Origin: Galaxea fascicularis
Lineage: Eukaryota; Cnidaria; Anthozoa; Scleractinia; Euphylliidae
NCBI GenBank assembly: GCA_948470475.1
Contig: OX419341.1
Location: forward strand, 20,563,764 to 20,627,763
Reading direction: 5' to 3'
DNA: 64,000 nucleotides
Position 1 is the stretch's first letter, and each line of letters opens with the position of its first letter. The notes beneath the pieces were generated by a model. It was not told the origin of the DNA, did no database searches, and saw nothing but the letters and a program-made list of their open reading frames with translations. This document shows, one piece after another, positions 13,766 through 25,671 of the stretch. A program made the position numbers and the translations under genes.

Positions 13766-14816
13766 CGTACTTACTAGTTAAAACTTATCCAGTATGCTCC
13801 ATGATTTTCATGGCAGATTGTTGAGTGTACGACCAGCATAACATTGCTAAATGAATCACATAGCTCTACGCAATAACATTTAATTCTCTTTTTCAGTAAG
13901 AATCGTCCGTACGAAATAGCGCTCACAATGCAATTGATTTATTTTGACCCCCTTGTTCAATTTGATACAAAACTGTACCCATAAACCCAGATCACGTACC
14001 CCAAATCACAAAACGGTTTAGACTCTACTCGCTTTAATATTTATCATCGAAATCTTTTTTCAATGCATTTCCTTGTGCCAACGTTACCCCAGGCAAACTT
14101 TTGTGCAACTTGCCCCTCAATTTTCTACCTCCTCCACGACACAGTCATGAACCGCAACTTTCGCGAAATTATCCCTAGTACATCGCCCTTTCCAGCGTTG
14201 TGTGAGGAGTGTCAACGGGAAAGCCGACTTCTACTTTTCTTAATGTTCTTCGGCTACCAAATATTGATTCTTATAAAGTGTGTCGGTTATCTGACCCGTT
14301 GGAGTCAAAGTCCCCTCTGCTATTAAGTAGTCGTATTGTATAACGATACTTAAAATAGATCGTCAAATAGAAAAAAAAACATTTACCGAACCATTAACTG
14401 ACTAATAACGGATGTTTTTTTTTAATCCTCATCGTCACGGCCGACGGCTAAAATCAATAAATTCAGGCCTATAGGTTCCACCAATGAGTGTTTTCCTCAG
14501 TCACCATAAAACTGCAATATCTGCAGTATGCCTTTCAACTTTCAACGACTACTTCTGTTGCCCTCGTTTTTCATTTTTAAATCCCTGCATCTTCTTTGTA
14601 CCTTCCCTTTATTATTGGATCTTACATGCATTCAGTAAATCCAGTGGTTCTTCGTTCAAGCGAAGAACAAGAAAACTTTGGACTCTTGTCTTGCTCTTCA
14701 GGCCTTCAGCTCAAAACAGGCATTTCAGTCCTACCATGCAAGTGCCATGCACTTATTCATTGTAAAAGACGCAGATATTCGATAACTTAGAGCGTCACCA
14801 AACGTTAGTGAGTGTT
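13766..14816. other. Gene-free stretch; 3' flank of the minus-strand gene
   Basis: On the minus strand a polyadenylation signal (AATAAA, plus-strand TTTATT at about 14607) lies roughly 210 bp past the stop codon at 14817. Plus-strand frames here overlap that 3' region and have no family support. Confidence 0.45.
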
Positions 14817-16608
14817 CTAGCTTAGATGTAGTACTTCATCAACTTTGCAAATGACCACATCTCTTTTCACTTCAGACATTTTACTTGGCATCTTATACTT
14901 AATTCCCGCCAGCTCAAAACGAGGCAAACATTGCGTTAACTCGTTAATCAACGAAGATAGCTGCGCGACTTTAAAGCAGCCGTCCAATGGGTTTTTTAGA
15001 AGACTCCAAATTTGAGCGTAACTGTATTCTGGCTCAGAAGACGATTCTATGTTTTTCTCCAGAATCTCACCAATTTTGCAAATTGACAAGTCCCGCTTTA
15101 TAATGTCAAGATCAGTTGGATATTCGTAAGGATGCAGGTCATTTCCAAGCTTAAGCTTACATTCGTCGAGGTCACTCAATATTTGTTCCTGCTTCCGGGG
15201 TCGAATTACTTTGGTCAGCGGCTGCCTTAGCTCCTGCCAAAGCCATTGAAAGGACGCCGACTTGAAATGTGGTTCCATTCCTTCGATATGTTGCTCAAGA
15301 GCCTTGGCAATTTCATCTTTGATTTCACCATGGTGAATAGGAATGGCTTTTCTTTTGATAAAACGAGAAGTTCCTTTGACGAACCTTTGCGTTTTGCGCT
15401 TTGTGCCCAAGAAATTATCTAGTAATGAGCCATAATTTGTACGCACTGGTCTCCAATCTGCCTGCCTCCTGACCTGTATGAATAGAAAGAAGAAGAAATC
15501 ATGAGAATCCTATGATCCGTGAAACATCCTTACAGCGAAGTTACAATTAGGACCAATTCAAGCCGATGGCCCACGCGTAACTATTGTCAAAACCAGATAT
15601 TCATTGCATAAAGTGGATACATTTTGCAGGTAATGGAATCGTTGGCAAAGGGTTAGTATTTATTTCATTTTTTTCACGAGACCAACACGTCCGTAATAGT
15701 ACAGTTACAGTTACTGAATTGAAAAGTTGAGGTGAAGTAACTAAGCAACCGATTTTAATAAGCCGTGATAGATTAATTTGAATCAATGATGAATTTAGTC
15801 ACAAGTTAAAGAAAGAGAAAAGAAAAAGGAACCAAACTCGTCTTGGCAAACTTGTGACATGAATCATTTTTTTTCTGATACTAGCTAGAACAGAACATTT
15901 CTACTTTACTGATTCCAAAATATCGCCCCTCCGCCATAGCATTTTAATATAAAATTTGAACGGCATTAAATATGAAACGAGGTCTCTATTGTCCACTGTT
16001 CCGAAACAAGCACCAAATGAAGCGTCTCCAAGCGTAATGATTGGCACACAGCCTGTCATGGAACCCTGCAATTTGTTCGCGACAGTTCAGTGCTAACAAA
16101 GCTTGAAATTTTTTGTTTTACTGGTATGCTCTGGTGACGTTTCTTTGTGCCTTGAGTTTACCAAGACTAAACAAATTTACATTTCAGGTGAAAAACCAAC
16201 AATATTATTGTATCAAGAAAACGAAAATTACTCTATATGCTTCCGTTCATTCCATCATCGCCAACATTATCTTTCCAACTTCCTGACACAAAAAATATTT
16301 ACCCCGGTCATTTTCAACATGTGCGATTTACGGTTCACGGTAAAAGATTAAAGCGTTTCGTCTGAGATTTCCACCAAACGGTACTGTGCATTCATAACTC
16401 CAGTGAATTTCAAGAAATCGTGTGATAATGGCGTGAACCGCTTCGTTTGATAACGTACCTCATTGTACCCTGTTTCAAATTTCTCTTGTCCCGAGGCTAT
16501 CCAGTCCTCTGCATCTGTGGATTGGCCATTGCTTAAGTATACGAAAATCAGCTTTGTAAGAAAGAAAAGCGTATACAGAGACAATCTACGAGTATCAATT
16601 GCTGTCAT
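14817..16608 (-). CDS. Two-exon gene for a secreted protein with two ~77-residue repeats
   Basis: Exon 1 is 16608-16459 (50 codons from ATG) and exon 2 is 15473-14817, stopping at TAG. The donor (GAG|GTACGT) and acceptor (CTATTCATACAG) both fit, and both lie in phase 0, giving 268 residues. Residues about 9-26 form a hydrophobic signal peptide, so the protein should enter the secretory route. Exon 2 contains a basic region (residues about 74-92), then two homologous segments, about residues 109-187 and 188-265. Each has LEQHIE/LEKNIE, a Trp-containing helix, a first cysteine (155 and 232) and a block IKRDLSICKIGEIL / VKRDVVICKVDEVL with a second cysteine (182 and 259). Equivalent cysteines are exactly 77 residues apart. 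A partial third match (EIKDEIAKALEQ, residues about 100-111) suggests a longer ancestral array. The family is not recognised; no enzyme motif is visible. Confidence 0.75.
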
Positions 16609-19600
16609 TTTGCCGTTTCAGCAGTGGACTTTTAGCGAGTAAATTTTTTTAAGCCATGGGAGAACTTCGAGTGGAAGTCTACTTTGGTGTAATTGTAAAA
16701 AAGGATTACAAAGTTTGACATGCACCACCCTCACGCTTGAATATGTTACCAGTTTACTTTGTTAGAATGATGTTAAATCATTCGACCTTGATAGTTTACC
16801 TGCTATTAGTCGCCGAACAGTTATACCCTAACCAGGCGGTTTTTGATCTGTTACAAAACCTGGAGAGTGAAGATATGCCCTAAAACGTCGGATCGCTAAC
16901 TATTTTACTCTAAAATGTCTTTTTTGGTGAAAGTGTGAGCAATCACCCCAGTAATAAACAAAAAGAATTGATCCCTGAAAAAATGCAAGCTCTAAGTGGC
17001 GTTTACAAGTACGACGATTCCTCACATTTTCACTAATTAACCCCACTTACATTAATGCCCTTCGTACAAATACTGCTTTTACTATATGGTAACGATGGTG
17101 CGAGCGATTTCATTGGCTGCTGAGTGGGTCGGACTTCTTGTAGCGTCCGCGGGCATAGCAAAATGTTTTCTTCGGCCTGCGATTCTCATTGCATTGGATT
17201 CTCGTGAGGCTCGCAGCAGTTTTTCTGGCTTGAGGGTGTACCTTTTGAAATCAAATTTTGTTGTAGAAGACACGCTTCAATTTCCTTGAAACTACAACAT
17301 TTTTCGATGTGTCAGCAAAGTTTATTTTCTCGTCGGTTTCCAAACAGCAGTTACCATAGCAACGGTAACGCAAGGCCGCTCACTTTTCAAGATAAAAGCT
17401 TAATTATCTGGCAATCCAGTCAGACACTTCATAACGAAACTATGAGAGTGTAAACTACTCTAGTTCCACAACTTGTAGCCTTCTGCTGCCTACTCCATCA
17501 GTTTGATTTTCACTAGATCATAACGCTCTACACTTCTGATTACGATTCCGACTCCGACTCCGTCGCTAGTGACTGAACCAGCCTTAAGTGATACAAATAT
17601 ATCCAGAAGTTGGATTATGAGTGATGAGCAACATTTTATTATCATAAGGGAGGGACAATCCAAATTACAACTTCGGTGCAGATCAGCCCTTTTTTTAACC
17701 AGTTTATTATAAATACCATAAATACTTATAATAAATAACTTGTTAACCATTACAAAAAATCTCAGACCTCGGTCTTGGAGTTGGCCAAGCTATCGCTCTG
17801 TCAGTACATCAAGGTCTCAGTGTGAGATTTCCCTGTAATGATCTCACTCTCGGTTCCTAAGTAGTATGTTTTATTTCACTTGTATTCTTAGTTGGTTGAG
17901 CTCAGTTTGCTGGGAAGGGAAATGACACTCTCTGACATACTTTGGCTTCGCACTTGTCTGACCCTAATATTCATAACAACTGATTGAATTTTATTAATCG
18001 AGTAATGCTAAAAATCAATTAGAATTTCCCCAGCAAAGGTGAAAGGATACCCGAAGGCCTGCATTGTGGGAAAGATGGGACGAGTCGGTCGCATATGAAA
18101 TTGCGAACTATTAGCTCTTTTAGAGGTCGCGGTCGCTTTCAAGGGGTGGTCGCTAACGAGAAGTTACAGTTACAGTGAACTGACTGGGAAATTTTCGTGT
18201 TCTTGAAAGTGGCCTGATTACTCAGGAAAGTTGATCGATGACGGGTCGGTCAGTCAACTGGAGGTTCCAATTAAAGTGATTTCTTGGCAGGCTCCACTTA
18301 TGTCCCGTGAGCTTAGTTCTCTCTCCAGTATCGAAGAACAACTGGAATCACTTAAACATGCTAGCTACCTAGTTTTTCTTATGCTGGGTCGGTTAACATT
18401 CAATCTTGGCATGGTTTTGTCCTGCATTTACGGAATAAAACATTATGCAGAAAAACAGTCACAGGGAATTTTCTGTACTGGCCTATCATTAACATCTTCA
18501 TTTGCACTTGAGCTTGGTTTTATCTTTTAGTTATTGTTTCGTTGTTGTTGTTGTTGTTGTCGTTTCAGCAACCACCAGCAAGCCAAAAAACCCGTGACAA
18601 ATTCTGTTCTATGACCACCGCCGGGCGGAACAAACGCACACGACTTTAATTCCAGAACACACATCAGGTACAGGTGGCGATTGACGACAACACACGTTCA
18701 CACTGACAGACTCCATTGACGACGTTACTTCGACGATGATGATGACGGTAAAAAAGCAGCTAAGAAACATGCTCACAAATAAAAAAAATAATAAAAGGCA
18801 AAATAAGTCCGATTACAATTCTGTGCGGCTCCGTAGGATCATTTCCGAAAACTAAATCAACCACAACTGAACAACTTTGAGTGCCATCCATGGAACACCC
18901 ACAGAACAATACGAGACTGACCGAACATGCAGCTCGAGTTCAGGTGATCAATTACGTCATGTTCATTAACAAATATAACAAGGCCAACGATTACCCTAAA
19001 CAGCCATAGAGTATAGTTACACTACCGTTGCTCTAAACTATGCGACTTACACGTTAAACTTTCACTAACAATTGTTGCGTCCTCTCTCCTGCCAGTCTTC
19101 TAAAACGTCCTCCAAACTGCTTCTTACTCGGGCTTCGTATTACAGGCCGGATTCACAGTAACACGGTAAACAACTAAAGAAACGATAAACAACAACAAAC
19201 AAAATCCTCAAGTGCATTGCTGGGACAATGGTCCACGGGTCTCCTGGAAATAATGTACAAGCTCATCTACGAAAGAGATGGCAAACGGCAAGTTTACTCT
19301 CACGTGGTCCCCGAGAACTCAAGTGAATTGTACTTGATTCAATCATTGACATTCACTATTTACAGCAGTCGCAACTCATGTAACTTTGCCTCAATATTGT
19401 GTTAGTAGCTGTTTGAATTTTCTTTAGAATAAGTTATTCCGGTATACGGGACCCGGCGATAGCCAACGGAGCCACACATTATGTATTAAGCTTTCATTAC
19501 TTCTGAAGAGGGGTAATATATCAAAAATCAACTTATAACACTCAGGGAGCTGCGTATTTTTTTGCAAGTTCTTTTCCGATTCAAGACCACGGTGCGAGAT

Positions 19601-19840
19601 CGCATTCTACTGACCTAATAGTAGATGAGAGCATACAACGCTGCTGTTTCTAAGGCAACAGAATTAGTCACACTTGATAATGTATGGCGTTCCATAGAAG
19701 ATGAAAGCCCGTAAAGTTTCCGGTTGATTTGAATGATAAGTGGTCAAAATGTCTTAAAGAGGCGGTGTTACTGATTTTGCTAAGTTCTAACTGCACGCGG
19801 TTTTTGACAAATCTACCTTTGCCCATCCGGAAATTGTTTG
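16609..19840. other. Gene-poor stretch, one weak open frame
   Basis: No gene is supported. At 18300-18530 (plus) a 76-codon frame begins with ATG ten bases after a good acceptor-like TTTCTTGGCAG and codes two hydrophobic stretches, but nothing else supports it. There is a TTG repeat at 18541-18560. A short inverted GGTAAC pair lies near 17085 and 17352. Confidence 0.4.
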
Positions 19841-20278
19841 CAGAAGACCTAGCCTGCGTGGCCGGCGTAATCGGGAAAGGGGAAGGGGAGCGAGGGAGGC
19901 GAGAAAAAATGAGGGGGATTGGGGAGAGGAGAGAGGGAACGCCTGCCACAAGAACCCCATTCGCTTCATTCCCGCCCAACGATTTTCAGTTAATCCAATT
20001 ACTTTATCCGTCAATAACTGTCAATTCATCCACCAATCAAAATCAGACGCCGGGCACGCAGTACGAGGGATTAAATTGCTTCAATTCTCAAGAGACTTAC
20101 TGTCAGAAATTAGCCAATCAGAAATTTGCGTTTGCCAGCGAACGCAGAAATGAAGCGAATGGGGTTCTTTTGGCAGGCGTTCCCTCTCTCCTCTCCCCAA
20201 TCCCCCTCATTTTTTCTCGCCTCCCTCGCTCCCCTTCCCCTTTCCCGATTACGCCGGCCACGCAGGCTACAGAAGACC
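19841..20278. mobile_element. 420-bp Mutator-like inverted-repeat element with 121-bp arms
   Basis: The element spans 19850-20269. Its terminal inverted repeats are 121 bp (19850-19970 and 20149-20269) with one clear mismatch, beginning TAGCCTGCGTGGCCGG and rich in purines on one strand. It is flanked by a perfect 9-bp duplication CAGAAGACC (19841-19849 and 20270-20278). The near-identity of the arms suggests a recent insertion. The long open frames on both strands run through the arms and are artefacts. It carries no transposase, so it needs one in trans. Confidence 0.9.
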
Positions 20279-20462
20279 GAGACTGATTGTTCGGGTTATT
20301 TGTACTAAGAAAAACAAACAGTCAGTTGGTCAGATTTTGGACGATTGTTCTAGCTTTAATTAATAGGTGAAGGTTCAAAAGTTGGTCAAAATGCAACGCG
20401 TTATTATCACTCAGGATTTTTAGCGTTTTTATTTTTTATCTGTAAACTAAGTAGCTCCACAT

Positions 20463-20486
20463 CTGAAGAAGGCCGAAGGCCGAAAC
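20463..20486 (+). ncRNA. Hammerhead-ribozyme-like core, probably a retroelement remnant
   Basis: CTGAAGA (fitting CUGANGA) is followed by A, then the self-complementary stem GGCC-GAA-GGCC, then GAAAC. This order matches the conserved core and stem II of hammerhead ribozymes, which are known in Penelope-like elements. The expected cleavage triplet and stems I and III are not evident, so activity is doubtful. Confidence 0.3.
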
Positions 20487-20489
20487 GTA

Positions 20490-21228
20490 ATATTAAAGCC
20501 GGAGCAGTTAGAAGTTTGCTTCTTGTTTCATCATCTTACACTCAACTATATATATATATTCCGGCAACCTTTACCAGCTGTCTGATGATGAATGACCCTA
20601 GTAATCCAAACCTAAATTGTTAAGAGGTAAAACAGTGATTTATTTAATACGCAACCCCGTTGCATGAGTTCATTATTGATCATTTTAATGATTTAATTAT
20701 AATTTCATTTCACCGTTCAGTTTGTAAATCGCCGTTGTGATCTGTTTAGGCGCGTCTTTCCACCCTTAGAACCAGTGGTGTTATGTATTATTACCTCAAC
20801 TTGCTCCACCCCTTTAATAGAATCCCGATAAATATGTAAAATCTCATGGAACGCAACTGTTCTCCAAAAAATTGACCTCAAATTAAATTTCGCGCTTTCA
20901 CAGGTGGCATGGCTGCCATCTTGGAATACGCAATGATCTATGGAATTGATGACGTTTTATGGCTCCCAGTTGACGAATTCTGCCATTCTCGTCCACAGAA
21001 GCCGCGATTCTTTCGGTTAGCACTAAGAATAACGACCTCTGGCCGGTTCCGAAATATGTGCAGTCTCAGTGAAGGTGCATTTTTGTAACCGTTGGCAACT
21101 ACTACTGTTTCAAACTTCTGAGTTAACGCAGAAGAGTAATAATTATTACTACTACAAGAGTCGTATACTACTACCATCACCATTATAATCTTTACAACAC
21201 CTTTTTACAAAGATAAGGCAAAAGTTTC
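20490..21228. other. Gene-free stretch
   Basis: There is a TA-dinucleotide run near 20549-20560. Open frames at 20938-21183 (minus) lack any recognisable motif. Confidence 0.4.
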
Positions 21229-21259
<31 letters not shown>

Positions 21260-21370
21260 GTAATAATAATAATACCAGATAGAAAGTCAGATAGACGTAT
21301 GCCCAGATAAAAGGCCGTCGGAAGTGGCTCGATGCCTGCTGAAATAGCTACCAGCTCAAGCTGTGGATTT

Positions 21371-21411
<41 letters not shown>
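21229..21411 (-). repeat. Retroelement 3'-end fragment between two (TAA)n microsatellites
   Basis: (TAA)n tracts at about 21229-21273 and 21373-21411 enclose about 100 bp of complex sequence. Its minus strand reads like a retroelement tail (GAGCCACTTCCGACGGC) running into TTA repeats. The similar GACGGCTTCCGACA in the LINE tail at about 50145 supports this, but class assignment is inference. Confidence 0.4.
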
Positions 21412-21412
<1 letters not shown>

Positions 21413-24204
21413 TTGGAAATCACCAGTTTACTCAACACTAGTCACGTCTCAATAATCCTTTATTTGTCACAAAGCTCACAATAAATCTCGACCGTCACTG
21501 AACACGTTCTCTCTCTACTCTGAATTACAAATCATTTCTTATTTCAAATATATTCTATGATCACAAGATCAACTTGTCGCTCAAACTTAGTTACATTGAT
21601 CTGATTGGCTATTGATTGCTGTCACGGTTCTTGTCACGATATGAAATTCCTTTCCGTCACGCACCTATAAGTAACGCAGCTATAAATCTTTAACAATAAT
21701 AATATAACTTTTAATGACGAAAAAGAATTTGGCTAACAGTATCCTTTCTGATCTTCATGTTTTGCGTGCCGGCCAAAGTGGAAATTGAAGAACTTAACAG
21801 TCATTTTATTAACAATTTAACTGGAGTTGCATGTTAGATACCGATAAAAGAGACCGTCGTCCCTTTAATTGGCATTCATCACCACGGCTAATTAAGGTGC
21901 AGTATGATTAATACAAGTAAATGATTTTTTTTTTAATCGCAATCTTTACCGCAATGTGCTCGAGGGCTAGTGTGCTGCTACAAAACGCCATGAAAATAAA
22001 TAGGTAGATAGTTAATTAGGAATTAACTAATTTTCGGCTTCTTTAATCATTCAATTAGGCCGTTTAATAATTTGATAGATATACAGTACACTGCGCTCGG
22101 TCTCCGGTTTTGTGGCACCAATCCCAAGTCTGTGTTGATATGCATCATCGTACCAACAAGAGAAGTGGTTAAGAGAACTGTCTATTTCAGGCACGAAAAC
22201 ACATTTGATAACATTTTTCGCTGTCCATGGCACGCGTTTTGAGGCAGAGCATGGCCTTGCATTGATCGCTTACGAGGGTTGCTCTTTTACCATAAATGAA
22301 ACTGCCATCTAAAACATAAGGCGGCTGCGACAACAGGCCTTAGTTTCCCTGGAGAGTTGAGAGACAACTTGAACGGAATCTTGCCAACTGAGCTTATTCA
22401 CTCCAGCTGACAAGTGTCAGTACTAAGGATTTTCACCCTCTTTACATTAGATCTTCTTAGCGTCAATATTTTGTTTACCTGAACATGTGAAAAAACAATT
22501 TGTAAGGGGATTTCTAAATATCATGACCTCTGCTAGTGGATATAAAGTTGACAGCACCCCGAACGTAATAACTACAATTACTCTAGGCTAAACCAGGTAT
22601 ATGTAATTGTTTTTTTTTTGTTTGCTTTTGCAGTGAATGATAAGTTCTCAAGACAATTCAGGATGTAAAATGATATATAATCATCGCATTATCCAGCGTT
22701 ATCAGAGAAGAAACATAACGAATTTAATACTTTTCCTGAGTGTCATTATAAAATGGATATAGGTCTTTAATTTCCAGCTGGGGCTATCGATTGTCTATCA
22801 TGATCGTTATGGCATGAAGGGTCATAAAGCACAGAGATACCTAAAATACCTGCGAAATGCAGAATTGAATTTGAATGCTCACTGACTTTAAGGTTAGTAA
22901 TTTCAGCCGGCATCAGGCCTTAACTTAACTTACAGAACAGCAGAGCAACGATTGTATGACCATGAAATTAAAGAATTAACTTTCACAAACTTAAACGTGC
23001 TTTTCGTAATAAACAATATTTAAAAAGAAACTCTAGTTTAAATTAGTTTCATCCATAATTCAGCCGGCTATTTTACAGATTGAATAACCACTTTTCACGC
23101 TGGGATCAGCAGACCAAATCAGATGCTATTTTTTGCTTTTATTTTTATCCATTCTCCGCTTCTCACAGTTGCCCTGTCACTGTCAAATACATGCGCAATT
23201 AACTCAACTAAAAGATATACTATTATCTTCATGAAACAAACTTCTGCCTTTTAACGTTCTTACAAGCAGCTATTAAAACTTTCGCTCCGCCTTTAAAAGA
23301 AGCATTGAAGTACAAGAAAGGCCATCTGACAAGGACTCTGATCTTTTCACTTGTAATCGTTTGAACACAAACGAAGGGAATTATGACATGAAGTCTCTAC
23401 ATGATGGATTGCTTTTACTCGCGTTCCTTGAACTGAAAGCCTTCTAACAATGGTGTTCATTTCCGCCCCGAGGAATTCACATCACATTGTGATGCATCCA
23501 TCTCTCACAGAAGAATTATTGAAGTTTGTTTTTGTTTCGTTCGTGTTTAATCTCAGAATAAAGCTTTGTGTAAACAAGGGGTTCAACTCTATTAGCGTAG
23601 TTGACTCATTACAAATATTTGGTGATTCAAAAAACGTGCAAGCCATTAAAATCTGACCTTTACGCTTAGAGAAGACCCCGCACATTACCACAGTCAACAC
23701 AAGTAGTATTCAACAATTGTTAGTGCGCTTTTTTCATACATTAAACACTCACCAGGGTTTTCTTATTCTTGGGCATCGCTTTAGTCGACAAATAGATGTA
23801 GCATTATTTAACCAGATGGCGATTTAAACATGCTAGGAATGTTTCGCGGGGTTTTGTCGAAACACTTTGCTTAAATCTTGGTGGCCTAAGCTCTTTTAAT
23901 TTAAATCTGGGATGCATAACTTCAGTAAAAAAAAAAAGAAGACAAAGAAATAAAACGTTGTACCAACTGAACAATGTGAACATATTTCGAGAGCTTAACC
24001 GTACACCAACCTTGCCCTCCCACGGGACAACTTTTTGATGTCAGAGAATACGTGAGGGCATGGATGAATGGCACGTATTTTTAGAATTCTTCCGACAACG
24101 AGAAATATGATTTTAAGTCGTGAGCAATTAACACAGCGTTCTAAAGATGTTCTCTTCGATCTTTCCAGGAATGTATCTTCTTGGAGTTCAGCTCTCTCCT
24201 CCTT
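21412..24204. other. Gene-free stretch of 2.8 kb
   Basis: No exon, transposon end or RNA gene could be supported. Short open frames (22051-22233 minus; 23450-23700 on either strand) have no recognisable content. Confidence 0.4.
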
Positions 24205-24813
24205 CTATTTCAGTCCATTGACAATCTTTTTAATTTCAGCTCCGGCCTTGATTAGGGACGAAGCACAATCAAAATGTCCTCCGCGCACAGCGAAGTCCAG
24301 CGGAGAACACCCTTGCGAATCCAGAAGCTCAACTTCTGCTCCGCTTTCAATCAAGAGCTGTACGCACTCGTAGCTCCCTTCCGCAGCAGCGTAATGCAAA
24401 GCTGTTAACCCCGAAGGGCTTTGGTGATTGATATCGATTTCGTTTTTTTGCATGATTTTTCTTAGTTCGGCAACATTGTTTTCCGCGACCGCTGCGAAGA
24501 AGACAACCTCAGGAGCGAAGGAGACACTTCGGGTCCGCTTCAAGCCAGTGCCATCCGAAGGCGCATCGGCATCCGAAAATATTGCCTTGCTGCGTGATGG
24601 TTTTCTTGAATGCATCCTTGCTATTTCCTTACGGTCTGGTAGAGAGGAAGCCCGCCTAAGTCCTCCCAGTTCGTCATTTGGCGGTTTGTTTATTTTATGT
24701 GTTACACTGGCAACGGAGAATTTTCTTTGTTTCACCCGTCCATATCGGTCATCTTTTTTCCTTTCCAAGGAAGGCGCGAAACCACAAAATGTCTGACGAC
24801 GATACCCATTCAT
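24205..24813 (-). CDS. Ankyrin-repeat protein with PP1-docking motif (PPP1R27-like)
   Basis: One uninterrupted exon from the ATG at 24813 to the TAG at 24205 codes 202 residues; an in-frame TAG three codons upstream fixes the start. The N-terminal half (residues 1-90) is basic and serine-rich. Residues 95-99, RSVSF, form an RVxF-type protein phosphatase 1 docking motif placed directly before a first degenerate ankyrin repeat. Two clear ankyrin repeats follow: GLTALHYAAAEGSYECVQLL (about 135-154) and CSPLDFAVRGGHFDCASSLI (about 169-188). The order docking motif, leading helix, PSGLTALH repeat matches vertebrate PPP1R27 (154 residues) and the start of MYPT1-type subunits. This protein is longer at the N terminus. 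The inferred role is to bind and target PP1 catalytic subunit. Being intronless, it could be a functional retrocopy; no decay is visible. Confidence 0.75.
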   Translation of the reverse strand: MNGYRRQTFCGFAPSLERKKDDRYGRVKQRKFSVASVTHKINKPPNDELGGLRRASSLPDRKEIARMHSRKPSRSKAIFSDADAPSDGTGLKRTRSVSFAPEVVFFAAVAENNVAELRKIMQKNEIDINHQSPSGLTALHYAAAEGSYECVQLLIESGAEVELLDSQGCSPLDFAVRGGHFDCASSLIKAGAEIKKIVNGLK

Positions 24814-25671
24814 CTTCACAAACTAAGAAATAACCTTACGATCCCTCGTAAAATTAAAAGCAAACTATCCTGGATATATGAATGTAATGATTTCGATTAC
24901 CAAAATGTCTTTGCCACTTGATGGTACAGTTTGTTGATGACAGAAATCCTTGAGTGCAGCACAAGCCTGAAGCTCTTGACGTGCAGGTAACTTGGGCCTG
25001 ATGAAAAATGCGGAATGAGTTATCGCATCGTCTGATAAATCTCCAGTCGACAGAATCAAAACACCCGTCAATTGACCTTATCCTGATGCAGTCAATCAAA
25101 TTTGACAACATTTGTAACCGCTGTAGTCGTGACGTCACTGAAGCGTAACAATTATGCTTTAGGGGGCTTTCAATTTGTCCATCACGCAAGGTCTCCACTT
25201 CCTTTCACATTGGGTTGTGAAACTGGTTCAGATGTACAATTTATAATCCAAAGTGAAGTGGACGTTAATGCAATCAGTATACAATGTATACTAAAACAGT
25301 GGATAACGTTTGTCGCGCGCTCCGATTGGCTACCCAATGCAAACTCGGTATACGCGTTCTGATTGGTTAACTCGGGGGTGATTAGAAAACCTGTTCACCT
25401 CCAGAAGCCAAAGAGAAGCAAAACAGCCTCCCGTTTCGGTTTCTGATGATTGATTGATTGATGACTGGAACAAACGCTAGTTATTCAGCTTGTGTGGTAT
25501 ATACTAAACTCAGTGTAAGAGAAAGTTGACAGGAATAATTAAGTTAGTTCAAAATCATTGTTTTTGAGCTTTATTATCTCACAGTTTATACTAAAACAAT
25601 TATTCACCTCAGTGTTGGTGGTTAGTGGTGGCCGAATAAATATCCACCACTTCCACATCGGTGAATAGTTG
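24814..25671. promoter_or_regulatory. Upstream region of the PP1-docking gene
   Basis: On the minus strand, CCAAT-box sequences (AGCCAATCGG near 25325 and AACCAATCAG near 25362) lie about 510-550 bp upstream of the ATG at 24813. They could be promoter elements, although no TATA box was placed. No other gene is supported here; open frames on both strands overlap and lack motifs. Confidence 0.3.

Noticed and set aside
16103..16351. 82-codon plus-strand frame
   Set aside because: It lies in the intron of the minus-strand two-exon gene, with no motif or splice signals of its own.
19729..20286. 185-codon open frame
   Set aside because: It runs through both long arms of the 420-bp inverted-repeat element; the open frame is a by-product of the purine-rich arms.
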